Below the pieces are notes generated by a model. That model saw only the letters and a list, made by a program, of their open reading frames with translations, was not told the origin of the DNA and made no database searches. Positions 32,926 to 44,837 of a stretch of DNA of 64,000 nucleotides are shown in pieces; position 1 is the stretch's first letter, and each line of letters opens with the position of its first letter. Position numbers and translations under genes: made by a program. Where the stretch lies: the NCBI GenBank assembly GCA_019454045.1, contig SKCR01038157.1:124001-188000 (forward strand). The letters run 5' to 3'. The stretch comes from Zanthoxylum bungeanum. Its lineage: Eukaryota; Streptophyta; Magnoliopsida; Sapindales; Rutaceae.

Positions 32926-34594
32926 ACCGAGCCCGAAAGTGCTTGCGGACACATTCGTATTTTGAATCGAGTGATATCCGCAAATCACATCGCGATATTC
33001 ATTACTTAATACGAATAGATGGTGGATGTATCTAGTCACCTTTGAGGGATGATACATTGTCTCTAATCTCAAAGTGTGGTAATGATGGCAAATGATGGAT
33101 TTCATTTTGGAGGGAAAGCCATGCACGGTTTTGAAGGATTTTTTGCATTAAAAAATTCTTTTGGTATTAGATATCATATCACTTTTCATTTCCTTTGAGA
33201 TACACGGTTTTTGGCATGCAAAGGGAACAAAATTAAAAGTGAAACACTCTCCTCTTCTTTTCTCTCTTGCTCACGCCGTGAGCTGCATAAACAAAGGCAG
33301 AAAATTGTTTTCTCATTCTCCATTTTTGCTAGCACAAGCAAGGAAAAAAGAGGTGATGGGGAAACGCATTTGGAGCTTGGAATACTCAAAGATTTGAAGC
33401 TTCTCTCCATCTTCTTGCTTGGCCGAAACTTCATCCTTGGAGGCTCAAGGATCCTCATCACCATTTTCGTCACATAGCTTTGTAAGTATGTTTTTGCCAT
33501 CCTTCAAGCTTTGCATGTATGATTATTGTATTTCTATTGCTTAATCTTTCCTTGGGACTAATTATAGAAACCAACACTTACTTCACAAGGTCAGATACTT
33601 GTGTCATGAAGGCTGAGATAGCCGATGCATCAGGAATTTTCTTTTCTGCAGATTCAACTTTATCTTCCGATGATGCAATTTCGGACTTGATGTCAACTGC
33701 AGTGCAGTTGTGGAGTTCAAAGGCTTCTGGGCAACAACCTTAGAATCGCAAAGTAGGCTTAGCATTTTCGGAGAATGTTATCTCGTCAAAACATGAAAAA
33801 TTTCAACACATTGTGAATAACTCACCTCATAAACCTTTGCTTGCACCTTCCAGACAGCAGATTGCTTATTGTTAGAACACTGCAAAAATAAAAAATAAAA
33901 CCTAACAATCAGAAATCAAAGCATTTTGCCTGAACATTAGTCTACGGCACATTGTATGGTGCACACATATTGGAAAATGGCAATTGATATATATCAAAAT
34001 ACTTTCACAATACAAAACTTCTGATCAAAACAAGATTGATTTCAAAGCAAAAGAAACCTAATAGTCATTCTTGTGTACTTGTCTAATAACTCTCGACCTT
34101 CCTCTGAATGTAAGGAACAAGATTTATCATCGAGATACATACGTCACTAGTTTGAGATAAATTCATTATACAACATACTCTACATACACCACAAGAAGAA
34201 TAAAATAAATAAGTCGTAGCATGTTAATTTAATTAACTTTTACATAGTCTATTTCTTTAACTGCAATTACAGATAAGTACTTGGAACTTTATTCATTTAG
34301 CAAACATGAACAAGAAAAACCGAAAGGCCAAATCCATCAAAATGAGAACTTTAAAAAAGAGAATTCTTATTTGAAAAAAAAAAAAAAAAAAAAAAAGAAT
34401 CGAATAAATAAGCCCAGAAAGCCAAATCGCACTGACATTACCTGGAACCGAGAAAAAGAAAAGGAGGAAGCAAATGACAATGAGGGGTTCGGATTTGAAG
34501 AACTCTGAAAGGAAAGCATATGCTTTCGCCCACTTGCGCATCCAACAGGAGCAACCAAAGAGATCTTAGGACAAGGGATCGAGATTGAAGCCAT

Positions 34595-35408
34595 TGTTGA
34601 TTTTGGGACCAAATACCAGATTTTGAGAAAGTGTTTTTATTTTATTTTATGCTTTTTGGTGTTTCTGGCGATGAGACAGAGAAGTGAAGTGAGAAATCAA
34701 AGGGAACCCAGAAAGCCAAAAAAACAAAAAATTATTTTATAAATTAAGGGGGGGGAGGAGAAAAAGAGTTAAAAAGGGTGGGGTGTCTCGATATTTCCAA
34801 TGACACCCCTTTGTTTTAACTAACTTCAACAACTTAAAACACACACGCATTTGTAGAGAGAGAGGGTTTCCCTCCAAGTCCAATATCAATCACACCAATA
34901 TCATTTCCATGAGACAACCTTACTTAACTTACCATTGCAAATATAACATTTGAATATGATCTAAGTTGTTATTATTATTATATTACAATAAATTGCCAAG
35001 ACTCTTACCAGTATTGCCAGTTGCAAATAGTAACTTTACAAAGCTTGCTTAATTGTTATTATTTCAAAAGTAACATTAATCAAAATTGTTAGAGCTACAA
35101 ATGCAACTAACCAAAAACATTAATGCCTTGAAAACAATGTCAATGATACAGACAGCTGGAATTTTATCAACATAAAAAGCTTTTATTTGTGCTGTTCAGC
35201 TTAAAACAATGAGAGTCTGTCTAGTAGATTCACTGAAGACGGCTTACTTATTTCCAGAATCATGGGCTTGAAAAATAATTCAATAAAATATTAGCTCTGA
35301 TGCCTCTCCGACTCCAAGGACATTGATTTTGTAAATTGCAACCAAAAAATAGTTTGAAATCTCCGCCCCAGGAGGCAGAGACACGGTAATGAACAAATGT
35401 GACATAAC
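34595..35408. other. Spacer between BCCP promoter side and MPPB 3' end
   Basis: The BCCP 5' leader and promoter should lie at about 34595-34900. A (GA)n run is at 34856-34864. The rest is AT-rich with no supported gene. Confidence 0.5.
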
Positions 35409-38400
35409 TCAGTATCTGTTCCAGTAGATTCTGCGTCTGAACCAGTTGTAATCTGGCAAACCCTGGATGGGACCCATGGCAGCAATTACAATATCCTGCA
35501 GACAAATCGGGTTAGATAAGCAATTCTTAGTTCTTACCTTATCGTAAATAAATTTGTTTGCAACACGCTTGCCAATGCTTGCATCAACAGCATCTATCCT
35601 TGCAAATAATTCAGCAAATGGGATTCTCCAGCCATATGTCAGTAGCTGCATGTAAAAGCAGACCAAGGTGAATCAATATAAGCAATATTTTTGCAGTATC
35701 AGAAGCTCTGACCACAAGACAATCAAAATGGTCACTCTGGCTGCAAATAGACAGGGCCAGATCGATTTTTCATTTCCTACAATAGACATTACAGGGTATA
35801 GGTAATGCAAAATTGTTGGCATCGTGATAGAGAAATATACCTGGCGTCCAATATCTTCAGCCACAAGGCTTGATCCATCAATGTGAAGCAACAGGGATGA
35901 TTTCAACTGCAACCAAAATACTAGTAAGTGCCATGCCGTGAAAAGAAGAATGAGATTCCATCATCTATGCAACATATCAATAAATCAAGTTTCACAAAAA
36001 TTAAACATGCATCTGCTAAAAGGTCACCCAATACATGTATGGTAGACCAACGATAGATGATACCCTAACATGAAGAAAAAGGATTATACAAACAGACATC
36101 TTAAGCTTCAGATTTCACTTGAAATCATAATCAGACACAAATATACCATTTATCCATCTGATCCAAAGACATACAGAAACTAGATAAAATAAGGTAGGTT
36201 AAAAAGTATATCAGATCCAACAGAGTGAGCACTCTAATATGCATAGCAAAGCACGTAAATTGACATGCGATTCCAAATAAAGTCACGATAGAATATCAGT
36301 AAACAGCTAAAAGTAATAGCACCTTTATCATTGATGTTTCATTGTACTAAAACCCTTCCCAATGTCAGGATAAGCAAATGTCCATAATATCAACGGAAAG
36401 TAAGAAGGTAGCTACCTGATTACGGGCACGAGTGACATCAGCTTCTGAAACTCAATAAGCTAACTTGGTTGTCTCGTACATAATTGCATACGCCAAATGA
36501 TCCAAGCAACCCGGCTGAACACAAAACAAAACAGACATTAAACTCAATCAAAATCAATAAATAATCAGTTTTTTCAACTTTGACTCGTCATGCAAAGAGA
36601 AGAAATAAATTACAGAGAGGAATACCATGCAATGTAAATTGTCAGAGACAAACAATTTCTGCAAATGAAAATTATATAGTTGTTCAAACTAGGGAGTGAC
36701 CTCAACTTTGCAACAGCATAAACACAAAACAGACCAGTGTCTTTATAGTTGGTGTTGAAGGTCATCATGCTTTCTGCAATCTCATTAATGCCAACTCTCT
36801 GTGCCAGCTCGGAGCTGTTAAGGGATTCTCAAAATTAGTGGACAAGTAGTTTTAACTTGTAAATAGGATGCTCGTGCATTATTTCCAAGGAAATAATAAC
36901 TCACCCCATGTGCTTTCCTCCCACTGAATTTTTATTCCATAAAACCAGAATAGCTTGCATGACCATCAAAGCAATGGAATCTGGATCTGGTCAAGATGCT
37001 CCGGCGAAAGCAACCACAAATTGTGCCAGAGGAATATCATCATCAATAATTCTAACCTCACTTTCATGTCAATAATCAAAATAAATATCTCATAGATGGA
37101 AATTTTACAGCATAGAACGAGTTCACAAGTATTCAAGTCATATCTCACCTCAGAACCGGTAAAAATTGCTGGTTCCTTTGCAACTAATTGAGAAGCAATG
37201 GCTGAATCAGTTGATAATTTTGTGAACAATTTTTTTACTTGCTCAACAACTTCCTCGTGCTTCACCACTCCAGAAGCAGCAATCGCCTGAAATGAAGATC
37301 CACAGAGAATGAAATATATAGTGTTCATCAGTATTATTATAGACCAAACTATATAGTGAAAAATAAATACAGTGAACTCATTAGTTATCTCAGTACCATT
37401 CTGGGGGCAGTATAGCGAGTGTGAATATAGTTCTGAAGATGTTCTTTTGTTATTATCTTGATATTCTGAGCAGGTCCGAGGATAGTTCTACCCAAAGGAG
37501 TGTACTGGAATGCAGTTGTATGCAAATGATCAAAAATGACTTCCTCAGTTTGCCCCTCAACCTACACCAATAGGAAATTGCACGGTTATCATCCAAACAA
37601 TTAAATCAAACTCAAGGGAAAATTTTATTTATACTTTCCATATAAAAAAAAAAAACATTGTTGCTGCATTTTAGACAAAATAATGATAACCCTTGGGCAT
37701 TGTGCAATGAAATGACCTGATAAGTAGGCTTAAAAACCATAAAACATCGCTATTAACTCATCAAAATCCAAATACCAAAACTTGTATGCTTTACTAATAC
37801 TGAGCACATTAGTTAGTATTAACAAGTGAAATGTAAACAACCAAATTTCATACATTTCACAAAGTGTTTAAAGTAAATCAGACAAAACATTTGGTATGTG
37901 TAAGAACTACCAATCAACGATTAACTTAGAAAATGTCAAAGTGTAAAGACATATCTTACATCAAGTACGGCACCCATTATTTTAAACTATTAGTCCATAA
38001 TATCATTCCTTCTTTGGAGGTTTGATAATTCAAATACTGCATCTAGTTACAGCATGGACAAGAAAAACAAAAGGGAAACTTTTACAACATACAACTAAAA
38101 CCCCAAATAAGAAATAGGAACTACCCATATACAATACAAGTAAAAAAAAAACAATAGAAAATGAGAGATGAAGTATTAACTACTAATGCTCAGGAGTCGT
38201 CAATTACTCCTCATTATACCAAAAGTCTAAAAATACATACAAATTCCTTGAACCCAGTAAAAAAAAAATAGCAATCACTACTAATCAGTAATCACCAGTC
38301 ACCACTAGTGTTGTGTTGAACATGCTCTCTGTGACAGACAAACGCACATACTACCTAATAAAAAAATCAAATATTTTCAGCAAAACTAGCCAATCCATAA

Positions 38401-38916
38401 TTTATTTATTTATTTTAAAATAATCAAAACTTTACGTCCTCCATTTCTGTCAAAATAACATCCCGCTCCCTCGTGATCCTCGCCTGATCAAACGTGGGGT
38501 TTTGCAAAATATCCAACACCCTCGCGTAATACGTTGTCTGCTCGCTGCTCGTGTAAGCATTCAAATGCCCCCCCATATTCTCCATCTCCTCCAAAACTCT
38601 CAAGCCCCGCTTCTCCGTCCCCTTAAATATCATATGCTCCAAGAAATGAGCCGTCCCGTTCGTCTCATCGGTCTCAAACCTCGATCCAAACACCAACCAT
38701 GGCCGTTTTCGCGGCGGCGAGACGAGGATGTGCGTGTGGGAAGTAAGGGTCGGGTGCGGGGATCCGTACTTGAGGAATCTCGGCTCTGGATTTTCTAGGG
38801 TTTTCAGCTTGGCTTTGACGGCGACATTTGGAGGAGACGGTGGAGGAGAGTCTGATGGCCTTGGATGTGTATCCGTGGGGCCCGCGAGCCCGGGTAAGGA
38901 GATTCTTAAACGCCAT
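35409..38916 (-). pseudogene. MPPB: Mitochondrial processing peptidase beta subunit, unprocessed pseudogene
   Basis: MPP-beta is the zinc peptidase subunit that removes mitochondrial presequences and forms part of plant cytochrome bc1. Exon-like blocks on the minus strand: 38916 to about 38424 (start [10 protein letters not shown], zinc motif HFLEH in [13 protein letters not shown]), about 37564-37398 (FQYTPLGRTILGPAQN), about 37289-37148 (VKHEEVVEQVKKLFTKLS), 37066-36905, 36820-36720, 36520-36420, 35908-35841, 35646-35539 and 35496-35409 (end YWNRY). Lesions: an out-of-frame deletion at about 38690 removing the residues between GVWI and GSRFE; an in-frame deletion after ARVLD; TGA replacing the Trp of the ASW motif near 36990; TGA replacing Arg in the KLAYR motif near 36455. 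Introns are retained, so it is not a retrocopy. Confidence 0.92.
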
Positions 38917-40356
38917 CGTTTTGATTCGCCAACAGTTTCAGGATTTGGTTTGGTGCGTCAACTGTCAAACAAACGTCTGATTTTAGTTGCGTTAAAACGT
39001 CGTCGTTTGCTTTGATTGTGTTTTTTTAACCGGAAAAGATAATGCACGCTTTTGTCATTGCGATTTTAAAAAACATTACATGCAGATGCAGTTAAATATT
39101 TTTTAAAATTTAATTATCTTTTATCTATTTTTGAAATATTTTTTTATTAACATTTAACACTAATGAAATGAAAGATCACATAAAATTAACGAAAAATATT
39201 TACTAAGCGACTGAAGTTTGTATTTTAAAAATTGTATGTCATTATAGTTAATTACAAAGTAATTTGGTGTCATTTTATCAATTTTTTAAAATAAATGATA
39301 GATAAAGTTAAATTTAAATTTTAAATTTTTTACATTTCTTAATATTTGAAGTCATATAATAAATTATATAAAAATACCTGAAAAATACCTAATCACGGCC
39401 TTTGAAGGCTCATTTTCTCTTTTTTAATTGCCCAATAATATGATGTAACAAATTAATGGTGCGTTTACTTGTCATAAATGAGAATAATGGAAGATGAATC
39501 ATTTCCATTATATTTGTTTACTTTCTAAAATCGAATGAAAATGATAATGGTGTGGGGTCCACATATTTGGATTTAGGACTCATGGGAATGAAAATTTCAT
39601 TCTCGTTATTAATGAGAAATTACAATATTACTCATTAAGTAATTAACTAATAAATTATTGAATAATTAATATTAATTTATAAATAATAAATAAAATATAT
39701 TAATAATTAATAATAAAATAATATTTAATATTTAAATAAAATATATTTTATTAAAATAATATTTAGTATTAGTAATTTAATACATTAATATTAATTTATA
39801 AATAATAAATATAATTAATCAATAATTAATAATAAAATAATAATTAATATTTTTAATAAAATAATAATTTAATAAAAGAATATATATATATATATTTGTA
39901 ATTGAATTATTTTGATTGAATTCATATCATAACACTGTTACATTTTGTTTATTGATATTTATTTTATACAGCCAAAATTTATATTGTCATATATTATTAT
40001 ACACACCCAAATCATATAAAAGATAAAAGAAAAAAAAATATAATATAATATAATGACATGTCAAATGAAATGTGCGAAAAATAAGAAGTTTCTCACAATA
40101 AGTAAATCAGGGATATAAAAAAATATATATATATCAGATGGAAGAAACCACAAAAGCACAACCCTTTAGGTAAAAAATTTGACTAAATAATTTGGCAACT
40201 TTTACAAATTTATCAAAGTTGTTGCAGAATTAGACTCAAAAGCCCAAAAATAAGACGGCGACATTATATATTCAAGAAAAACTAATTACTGAACCCAGAA
40301 AACAGAGGCAGAAACCATAGAGAGGCAGCAATCTGCAGAAGCTGAACCGCTCGGCC
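38917..40356. other. Divergent AT-rich spacer between MPPB and RPS19
   Basis: Strongly AT-rich with TAATTAATA-type low-complexity sequence at about 39640-39900. A MITE-like stretch starts near 39460 (GGTGCGTTTACTTG); its other end was not found. The short GC-rich part next to 38916 should be the former MPPB promoter, and the last 100 bases the RPS19 promoter and leader. Confidence 0.5.
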
Positions 40357-40994
40357 ATGGCTACTGCTAGGACTGTCAAGGACGTTATCCCGCTCATCTC
40401 AAGCGATCTGGTAAGGTAAAACGACTGAGGCCGGATTTTATTTTAGGGCGGTTCAAATTCATTTCTTTGTGGGCTAAATATTTTAAAAGAAACTCAGCAA
40501 TTTATGGGATCGGCATCGGCCTTGTCCGTGGGCTGTCCCCAATGCCTACAACTTTTAATAAACATATGCGTATTTTATGGAAGAAGATGGACACCCAATT
40601 TCTTTCTATTCTTTCTTTTTTCAAAAAAAAAAAAAAAAGGAAAAAGAAAATATATGGGTCTTGTTTATTTGCGCAATTTGATTGATTAATGATTATTAGA
40701 AGAAAGTGTAACCTTTGAGCATAATGGTTTGTGTGTTTGATGGCTGATCTAGTTTTGATCATGTTATTTAGTCTTGACTTGTGTATTTTCATGGGATTTT
40801 TGTTTTCTTTTGTGACTTTGTAATTTAATTAAAAAGGTGGACTTTTATTCGAGTTCATTTGTATTACACTTGTGGTCTTGTTGGTTGTCAATAGAAATAT
40901 AGTTGTTTTATTGATAAAATGATATCAGACCTAATGGAAATGGTAGTTGTTGATGTGCAAATTGTCTTAAGGCATTATTGTCTAATGCTGGAGG

Positions 40995-43887
40995 TTGACC
41001 CGGCCAAGGTTCCGGTTCGGAACCGGAAGGTTCCGGTTCCGGAATGGGACCGGTTCGGTTGGGGTTCCACCCCAACTCGAACCGGTCCGAACCGGAACCG
41101 AACGGTTCCGGTTGGAACCGTAGGGTTAGGGAGCCGTTTGGCTCCCTGCCCAAATAAAAAAAAATTTATATTTATTATATAAAATATAAATTACTAATGT
41201 ACTCCTAATAACGGTAATAAAACGGTTATATACTTATATTTAGGGGCATTTTTGGTATCAAAAAAATTCTAAAATTCTATAAATAGGATTCATTTTTCAT
41301 AATTTCATCACACTAAATTCTCAACTCTCTCATTTTCTATAAATCTCTTATTCTCAATCTTACTTCAATACAATTCTCTTATAATCTTATATTCTTATTC
41401 TCAATCTTAATTCATTTAGTTGTTAATTTGTTATCATTCGCATCGCAATTATTCAATTTTCTTATTTTTCTTCCTAATTTCTCAAACAAAAAATGACAAG
41501 CTCATCTGAGAACATTATGTCAAATATGCCAACCCAAGAGAGCGGCCCTAGTGTCAGTGCACAATCACGGAGAAGAGAAGTTAAGGCTCGGTCCTCGGAT
41601 ATTTTCAAAATTCATTTTACTTTGGAACGCCTAGAGATGGTTCACAATGAGCAATTTGCAACTATTGTGGGGTTATCTATAAATTTTCTGGTGGATACGG
41701 CAATATGATCAAGTACATGGAGAAACATCATCCGGTTGAATTTGACATTGATACGACGCAGACTCAAATGGCCAGGTACGCATCATCTAGTATAGGTACG
41801 AGTAGTGTAGATTTATTTAAATATTCTGATGCAAAAAATAGAGAAGAATTTGCGAAATTAACATGTATGGCACATTTTTCTTTAAGCTTTGGTGAAAAAC
41901 TTCATTTTACTAATTACGTGCATAATGCTTTAAACCCTGCTGCATGTAGAATGACTCGAAACACAACAAAACGTCATATTTTCAAATTATATAAAGATGG
42001 TAAAATTATTTTAAATGAAATATTTAAAGAGATGAAATGTCGTATTTCTATATATTCTGATATTTGGAGTGACCATTGGCAAACACACTCATACATGGGT
42101 GTGACTTGTCATTGGATTGATGCATCATTTACCATGCAAAAAAGACTTATTGCATTTAGAGTTTTTGATGACCCACATACTGCACATAATATTTATAGAA
42201 TGATGAATGTAATTTTTGATGAATATGGTTTAGTAGAAAAAATTTTAACAATTGGATTTGATAATGCATCTGCAAATACTACATCCATTCATGATTTAAA
42301 ATCCTTATGTGAACCAAATTTAGGGGGTCGATTTTTTTATATTCGTTGTACATGTCATGTCCTTAACATATGTGTGCAAGACGGACTAAAATTATTATCA
42401 CCTTTCCTTGATCCAATTAAAACGGCACTTAACTGTATTTGGTCATATTCTCAAGTTAGGAGAGAATGTACCAAGTTTTGTAAAATAAATGGTATTAAAC
42501 CGATTAAATTTTCAAGAGATGTTCCAACACGTTGGAATTCTACTTATTTTCTTTTATGTCAAGCATTTCAATACAAAGATGCATTATGTAGTTTTTTTTT
42601 CTCAACATGTTCAAAAAATCACACTTTATCCTAGTCAATGAGATATTTGTGAATTTTTTTTAGATATTTTAAGAGTTTTTAATGATGCTATTTTAGTTTT
42701 TAGCGGTGTTTATTATCCTACAACACATTTATTTTTTCTTGAGAGTTTGAATATTGTTGGCACTCTCGATGAACATGTTGACAGTGACGACCCTAATGAT
42801 ATTATTTTGCTCGAAGCCATTACTGCTATGAAGGTAAAATGGTTGAATTATTTTAGAGAAATTCCTTTACTTTATCTTATTGCTGCTGTTTTTGATCATA
42901 GATTTAAATTAGAAGGTTTGAATGGTGGTTTACAAGCTTACTATGGTTATTTAGGAATATTAGATGATGTTGATATTACGAGCATAATGACAAAATTAAG
43001 AAGTGATTTAATTACTTTATTTAATGATTATATTGTAAGATATAACTTAGGACATTAGGTCAATCTAGTAGTAGCGAACCGGTAATTCAAACAAGACTTA
43101 GCGCAGGGGATCGTTGGTTATTGCAACGAAATAAAAAATCTAGGGATACGACAACAACTAATAACCCTGAATTAGATAATTATTTATCTATAAATTTTGA
43201 GTTTTCTAATGAAAGTTTATGCAGTAAAAATTTTAAAATCCTTGAATGGTGGAACCGGCATCAAAATATATATAATGTTTTATCTATTATTGCTAAAGAG
43301 ATCTTGGCAGCACCTATTTCCACCGTTGCGGTTGAGCAAGCCTTCAGCTTGGGAGGTAATATATTGGAAGCTAAGCGATCCTCATTACATCCAAGCACTA
43401 TAGAAGCAACAGCTTGTGTGGATGATTGAACTCGAGCTGATCTGAGACAACAAGAAGATGCCCCCGATGATTTTGAAGATTTGTTCGATAATGCTTTTGC
43501 AACAAGTGCAAGCGGAACCGGAGCCGAATGATCAACTGATAATGATGATTGATAACTGTAAAATTATAATTTACAAAGGGGATATGTCTAAAACTTATAA
43601 TGGAACTACGTGAGCTTTGATTCCTATCACCCTTGGAGGATACGTAAGCAACTTAAATTTTTAAAAATTTAAGTTCAAGCTCTTCAATGTAATACATTTT
43701 TTTTATTTATAAAATTCATTTCATTTATTTTTATTAATTTTCAAAAAAAAAAAAATCTTTGAACCGAACTGGACCGGAACCGAACCGTTCGGTTCGGTTC
43801 GGTGTTCCGGTTCCACTTAAGTGTGGAACCGGAAACCGGCCGGTTCGGTTCGGTTCCGAACCGGAACCGAACCGCCGGCCGGGTCTA
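40995..43887 (+). mobile_element. Complete hAT transposon copy C in RPS19 intron 1
   Basis: Ends TTGACCCGGCC and, inverted at the right, TAGACCCGGCC (one mismatch) with a perfect 8-bp target duplication GCTGGAGG (40987-40994 and 43888-43895). It is 2893 bp with GGTTCC/GGAACC-rich subterminal arrays at 41005-41130 and 43755-43880. It has the best-preserved transposase of the three copies. Confidence 0.96.
41493..43531 (+). pseudogene. hAT transposase of copy C, nearly intact
   Basis: Starts TSSSENIMSNMPTQESGPSV (41493) with the normal start codon altered to ATGACA. The BED finger is split by a frame change near 41650-41705. A long open stretch (41705-42634) holds the DUF-type linker and catalytic region (SDIWSDHWQTHSY, FDNASAN, CTCHVLNICVQDGL, PTRWNSTY). 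A frame break follows at 42634-42747, then about 42747-43058 and 43121-43429 with the C-terminal dimerisation motif (NFKILEWWNRH, AAPISTVAVEQAFSLGG). A TGA at 43429 lies in the DDW block. A few indels separate it from activity. RICESLEEPER-like by architecture. Confidence 0.9.
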
Positions 43888-44837
43888 GCTGGAGGAGTGT
43901 CTTGTTAAGATATGAAACTGCTTGAATTGCCGGAATTATTGCTGTTTATGCTTAACTTTTGTCCAGGAGTAGCTAATAATTATGTAACTTCTTTGAACAT
44001 ATCTTAATTAGTAGATTGTCAATTAAAGCAAAAGTCTAGATTTGTTTGGCTTTGCTGTTAGTGTTATATTTGTACTTCAATGGTCATGAAACTTATCCTC
44101 TTTACCTTGATTGTAAATAGATGGAGCTTCCCCCATGGACCGACATTGTCAAGACTGCTCAGTTTAAGGAGCTTGCTCCCTATGACCCTGGCTGGTGGTA
44201 CTATGTCAGATCTGGTGAGTTTGCATGACCAGTCAAATTAACTATTGCTGCCAATGGTTTATTCTACGTGTCTCACTCTTATGCCTAACGTCATTGCAGC
44301 TTTCATTGCAAGGAAAATCTACTTGAGGGGAGGTCTTGGTGTGGGTTCTTTCAGGAGGATTTATGGTGGAAGTAAGAGGAATGTAAGTCATCCACCGCAC
44401 TTCTGCAAAAGCAGTGGTGCTATTGCTCGTCAAATTCTTCAACAGGTGCAGAACATGAACATTATTGACATTGCCTTTGTCTTGTGCCATCTGAAACATA
44501 CTTCATTCTTTCAGTCACTTATTTTGGGATAGTTCTGATCCTGTAACAGTGGAAGGAAAATTACCTCCAGTGGCCAACGAGATTGTTGAGACCCAGAGGC
44601 TGAGGACTTACAACAGGAAGAGAGGAGGAGGAGGCCCAACTACCATAGCAGCCCAGCAGCCCAACAGAATGAAGGCCATGGCTGTCCAGCAATCCAACAG
44701 TTTGAGCACTACAAATGATCCAACAGACATGTGGGGCCCAAGAGGGACACCTGTGCCTATGACTAGGCAGATGGATGGGGACCAAGAGAGAGAGGAGGGC
44801 GAGCACCAATAATAAAAAGGGGAAGACACGATGGAAG

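Larger units (their letters stand above)
31600..33576 (+). mobile_element. Solo LTR of a retrotransposon in BCCP intron 3
   Basis: The 1977-bp sequence begins TGTTAG and ends CCAACA (TG...CA with short inverted ends). It is flanked by the perfect 5-bp duplication CTTAC (31595-31599 and 33577-33581). There is no internal retroviral coding sequence, primer-binding site or second LTR, so it is a solo LTR, the product of LTR-LTR recombination. A TATA box (CTATAAAAG, 32254-32262) suggests plus orientation, opposite to BCCP. Eight triloop inverted repeats lie at 32649-32925. The left duplication copy is the host 5' splice site. Confidence 0.93.
27743..34594 (-). pseudogene. BCCP: Plastid biotin carboxyl carrier protein of acetyl-CoA carboxylase, frameshifted
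   Basis: Seven exons on the minus strand: 34594-34442, 33879-33826, 33738-33582, 31497-31185, 31055-30984, 27911-27846, 27766-27743. BCCP carries biotin in the heteromeric ACCase of plastid fatty-acid synthesis. A Ser-rich transit-peptide-like N-terminus is followed by SDLVK-LVDSRDITELQMKQ, then PPLKCPMAGTFYR. The biotinyl motif EAMKLMNEIE (lysine at about 242) and the end PLYVIVP close it. Exons sum to 839 nt; a 5-bp tandem TGCAG duplication (33698-33707) is the net excess over 834 nt (277 residues) and causes a stop within exon 3. Two compensating one-base C-run changes (31380-31386 and about 31311-31316) also scramble about 20 residues of the Pro/Ala linker. Intron 5 holds a hAT and intron 3 a solo LTR. 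Pseudogene, or an intact gene with assembly errors. Confidence 0.9.

Noticed and set aside
34281..34508. Lys-rich ORF on the plus strand
   Set aside because: Generated by an A run and antisense to BCCP exon 1.
39640..39900. TAATTAATA-rich stretch as a satellite or CRISPR-like array
   Set aside because: Simple AT-rich drift with no fixed period or spacers; CRISPR arrays do not occur in plant nuclear DNA.
44549..44812. RPS19 continuing as MEGKLPPVANEIVETQRL
   Set aside because: Wrong frame; the RPS19 frame through this exon is GRKITSSGQRD, which stops in the LTR.
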